The position numbers were made by a program, and so were the translations under genes. This document shows, piece after piece, positions 61,632-64,000 of a stretch of 64,000 bases of DNA. The notes under the pieces were generated by a model. The model made no database searches, was not told where the DNA came from, and saw only the letters and a list, made by a program, of their open reading frames with translations. This DNA is from Burkholderia sp. Bp9142 (GTDB taxonomy: Bacteria; Pseudomonadota; Gammaproteobacteria; Burkholderiales; Burkholderiaceae). The stretch is from positions 1 to 64,000 of the forward strand of contig NZ_QTPP01000002.1 in NCBI RefSeq assembly GCF_003853415.1, read 5' to 3'. Within the stretch, counting starts at the first letter, position 1. Every line of letters starts with the position of its first letter.

Positions 61632-62872
61632 GCGAAGCGAACCCGCAGGAATCGGCCGCGCCGGGCACGGTCGTCGTGATCGGCGGCGGCCAGGCCGCCG
61701 GCTGGGTGCTGAAGACGCTGCGCGCGGAAGGGTTCGCCGGGCGCCTCGTCATGATCGCCGACGAGCCGCACCTGCCGTACGAGCGTCCGCCGCTGTCGAA
61801 GGCCGTGCTGGCCGGCGACGCCGACATCGAGACCGTGCGGGTCGTGCGCCCGGACGAATTCGACGCGCTGAACGTCGAGGCGTGGCAGCCGGAACGCGCG
61901 GCATCGATCGATCGTGCACGTCGCGTGGTGAAGACCGAAAGCGGCCGCGAGATCGAGTACGACCGCCTCGTGATCGCGACCGGCGGCACGTCGCGGCGCT
62001 TGCCCGAGACGATCGTCAAGACGCCGAACCTGCATTACCTGCGCACGCTCGACGAAGCGGCCGCGCTCGGCGAGAAGCTGCGCGCGAGCCGGCGCGTGCT
62101 CGTGATCGGCGGCGGCTGGATCGGCCTCGAGGTCGCGGCGACCGCGCGCAAGCTCGGCGTCGAAGCGGTCGTCGTCGAAGGCGCGCCGCGGCTGTGCGGC
62201 CGCTCGGTGCCACAGATCGTGTCGGATTTCCTGCTCGACCTGCATCGCACGAACGGCGTCGACGTGCGTCTCGGCGCGGCGCTCGCATCGCTCGACACGC
62301 AACCGGACGACGCATCGAAGGTGCGCGCGACGCTCGCCGACGGCACGACGATCGACGCCGATTTCGCGGTGGCCGGCATCGGCCTCGCGCTGAACGCGAC
62401 GCTCGCGAGCGACGCGGGGCTGGCGATCGACGACGGCATCGTCGTCGATGAATTCGGCGCGACCAGCGATCCGGCGATCTTCGCGTGCGGCGACGTCGCG
62501 AACCATCACAACGGCTGGCTGAAGCGGCGCGTGCGGCTCGAATCGTGGGCGAACGCGCAGAACCAGGCGATCGCGGCCGCGAAGGCGGTGCTCGGCGTGC
62601 GCGCCCCGTACGCGGAGATTCCGTGGTTCTGGTCCGATCAATACGACGTGAACCTGCAGATCCTCGGCGATCTGCCGGCCGATGCGCAGCTTGTCGTGCG
62701 CGGCGATCTTGCCGCGCGCCGCGCGACGCTGTTTTTCGTGGGCGATGGGCATGTGAGAGGTGTCATCGCCATCAACAACGCACGCGAGCTGAAGCTCGCA
62801 CGCAAGTGGATGAACCAGGGCCGGGCAGTGGATACGGAAGCCCTGGCAGACACGACCAAAGCGCTTGCCTGA
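61628..62872 (+). CDS. FAD-dependent ferredoxin reductase of the oxygenase system
   Basis: The 414-residue product starts at GTG 61628, which overlaps the preceding stop. It has the FAD motif VVVIGGGQAAGWVLKTLRAEGFAG, PYERPPLSK (flavin contact), NAD motif VLVIGGGWIGLEVAATARKLG, and IFACGDVANHHN. This is the layout of ferredoxin reductases such as BphG/HcaD/ThcD and rubredoxin reductases. With the Rieske ferredoxin at 50819 and oxygenase at 51510 it completes a three-component oxygenase encoded far apart in one operon. Confidence 0.93.
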   Translation: MSEANPQESAAPGTVVVIGGGQAAGWVLKTLRAEGFAGRLVMIADEPHLPYERPPLSKAVLAGDADIETVRVVRPDEFDALNVEAWQPERAASIDRARRVVKTESGREIEYDRLVIATGGTSRRLPETIVKTPNLHYLRTLDEAAALGEKLRASRRVLVIGGGWIGLEVAATARKLGVEAVVVEGAPRLCGRSVPQIVSDFLLDLHRTNGVDVRLGAALASLDTQPDDASKVRATLADGTTIDADFAVAGIGLALNATLASDAGLAIDDGIVVDEFGATSDPAIFACGDVANHHNGWLKRRVRLESWANAQNQAIAAAKAVLGVRAPYAEIPWFWSDQYDVNLQILGDLPADAQLVVRGDLAARRATLFFVGDGHVRGVIAINNARELKLARKWMNQGRAVDTEALADTTKALA

Positions 62873-62910
62873 CCGGCCAGGACGGCCAAAAGATCCAGGA
62901 GACAACCCGC

Positions 62911-64000
62911 ATGAGCACTTTCGACAACGTCGTGGCCGGCAGGGCCACGATGGAAGCTGCCGCCTCCACGCCCGGCGCGATCATCGCGCGGCTCGAGCGG
63001 CTTCCGGCCAACGCGATGCAGATCCGCGCACGCGTGCTGATCGGCACCGCGACGTTCTTCGACGGCTTCGACGTGATCACGATCGCGGCGACGCTGCCGC
63101 TGCTGATTCACAAGTGGGGGCTGTCGCCGACGCAGATCGGCATGCTGATCGCGTCCGGCGCGATCGGCCAGCTGATCGGCGCGTTCCTGTTTCCCGCGCT
63201 CGCGGAGAAGCATGGCCGCGTGAAGGCGATCGCGTGGAGCTCCGCCGTGATCGGCATCACCAGCATCGCGTGCGGTTTCGCACCGACGTTCGAGGTGTTC
63301 GTGCTGCTGCGGATCCTGCAGGGGCTTGGGCTCGGCGGCGAACTGCCGGTCGCGGCGACGTACATCAACGAAATCACGCGCGCGCACGGCCGCGGCCGCT
63401 TCGTGCTGCTGTATGAAATCGTGTTCCCGATCGGCCTGCTGGTATCGATGGCGCTCGGTGCTTGGCTCGTGCCGCGGTTCGGCTGGGAGATCATGTACTT
63501 CGTCGGCGGGCTGCCGCTGATCCTCGCGCTGGTGCTCACGCGCCTTGTGCCGGAGTCGCCGCGCTGGCTCGCGTCGCGCGGACGGCTCGCGGATGCCGGG
63601 CGCGCGGTGGCGACGTTCGAATCGTCGGTGCGCGGCGAACTGCCGCCGGTCACGCAGGTGGCCGCATACGACGAGATGGTGCGCCAGCATCCGAAGCGCC
63701 GGATGAGCGACCTGTTCAGCGCCGCGTATCGCAAGCGCACGCTCGCGGTGGCGACGCTGTGGGCGACCTGCGGGTTCATCCAGTACGGGCTGTCTACCTG
63801 GCTGCCGACGATCTACAAGAATTTCTATCACGCGCCGCTGCAGCTCGCGCTGAATCTCGCGGTGATCGGCTCGGTGATGGGGGTGCTCGGTTCGCTCGCG
63901 TCCGCGCTGCTGGTCGACAAGCTCGGCCGCAAGCCGGTGATCGTGTGGTCGTTCGTGCTGTGCGCGCTGTCGCTGGCGCTCGCGGGCATCTATCACGCGT
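62911..64000 (+). CDS. MFS aromatic-acid transporter (3' truncated by window end)
   Basis: The frame is open to the end of the window (363 codons visible). The protein has multiple membrane spans from about residue 40, the loop motif FPALAEKHGRVKAIA, and the N-terminal DGFDVITIAATLPLLIHKWGLSPTQIG of the AAHS (aromatic acid:H+ symporter) family. GLGLGGELPVAATYINEITRAHGRGRFVLLYEIVFPIGL is also typical. It is 38 bases after the reductase gene and should import the pathway substrate. The C-terminal part lies outside the window. Confidence 0.9.
   Translation, partial: MSTFDNVVAGRATMEAAASTPGAIIARLERLPANAMQIRARVLIGTATFFDGFDVITIAATLPLLIHKWGLSPTQIGMLIASGAIGQLIGAFLFPALAEKHGRVKAIAWSSAVIGITSIACGFAPTFEVFVLLRILQGLGLGGELPVAATYINEITRAHGRGRFVLLYEIVFPIGLLVSMALGAWLVPRFGWEIMYFVGGLPLILALVLTRLVPESPRWLASRGRLADAGRAVATFESSVRGELPPVTQVAAYDEMVRQHPKRRMSDLFSAAYRKRTLAVATLWATCGFIQYGLSTWLPTIYKNFYHAPLQLALNLAVIGSVMGVLGSLASALLVDKLGRKPVIVWSFVLCALSLALAGIYHA

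Overview
The window is GC-rich beta-proteobacterial DNA with no tRNA, rRNA or CRISPR array that I could see. The strongest taxonomic marker is the block at about 36-39 kb: cepI, an rsaM-like gene, cepR and an mgtC-type gene, in the order known for the Burkholderia cepacia complex (carried there on chromosome 2). Burkholderia-type porins, DUF3331 and DUF4148 proteins agree with this. I therefore read it as a Burkholderia cepacia complex replicon. The exact species cannot be fixed by eye.

Layout. (1) 1-465: C-terminal end of an ABC-transporter ATPase. (2) 1217-15197: an orphan type VI secretion island with VgrG, a two-domain peptidoglycan-hydrolase effector, three AT-rich genes for small exported proteins (immunity candidates), PAAR, an unknown membrane protein, and TssM-, TssF- and TssJ-like proteins. 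(3) 15318-19816: an RpiR-type regulator divergent from gamma-glutamyltransferase and a SDF-family anion/amino-acid symporter. (4) 19813-22337: a DUF3331 gene, NADH dehydrogenase and a divergent TetR regulator. (5) 22431-29290: SoxR divergent from an RND efflux operon whose pump gene has an in-frame amber codon, with SDR gene remnants on both sides. (6) 29703-36011: scattered envelope and housekeeping genes (a tryptophan-rich repeat protein, porin, rnk, DUF4148, CBS protein, ribA) plus two damaged genes (an acetyltransferase remnant and a frameshifted VOC gene). (7) 36012-39640: the CepI/CepR quorum-sensing locus. (8) 39972-44916: a YtcA / membrane-fusion / FUSC / outer-membrane-channel export operon. 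(9) 45379-47860: a metallophosphoesterase, an AlkB-like dioxygenase and a small orphan. (10) 48240-64000: an aromatic catabolic region with two IclR regulators, a porin, a Rieske oxygenase system (ferredoxin, oxygenase, reductase), two SDR dehydrogenases, a cupin, an alpha/beta hydrolase, a ThDP enzyme, an aspartate-dehydrogenase-like protein, an aldehyde dehydrogenase, a two-domain VOC dioxygenase and an MFS importer cut by the window end.

How the parts work together. The effector, its putative immunity genes and the AT-rich composition look like an exchangeable toxin cassette inside a conserved carrier module. The catabolic region reads as a complete route: porin and MFS uptake, ring dihydroxylation, dehydrogenation, ring cleavage, hydrolysis and aldehyde oxidation. 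Two matching GTTCC-N6-GGAAC operators sit at equivalent positions downstream of the porin and oxygenase promoters, which suggests control by the flanking IclR proteins. The substrate is not known to me.
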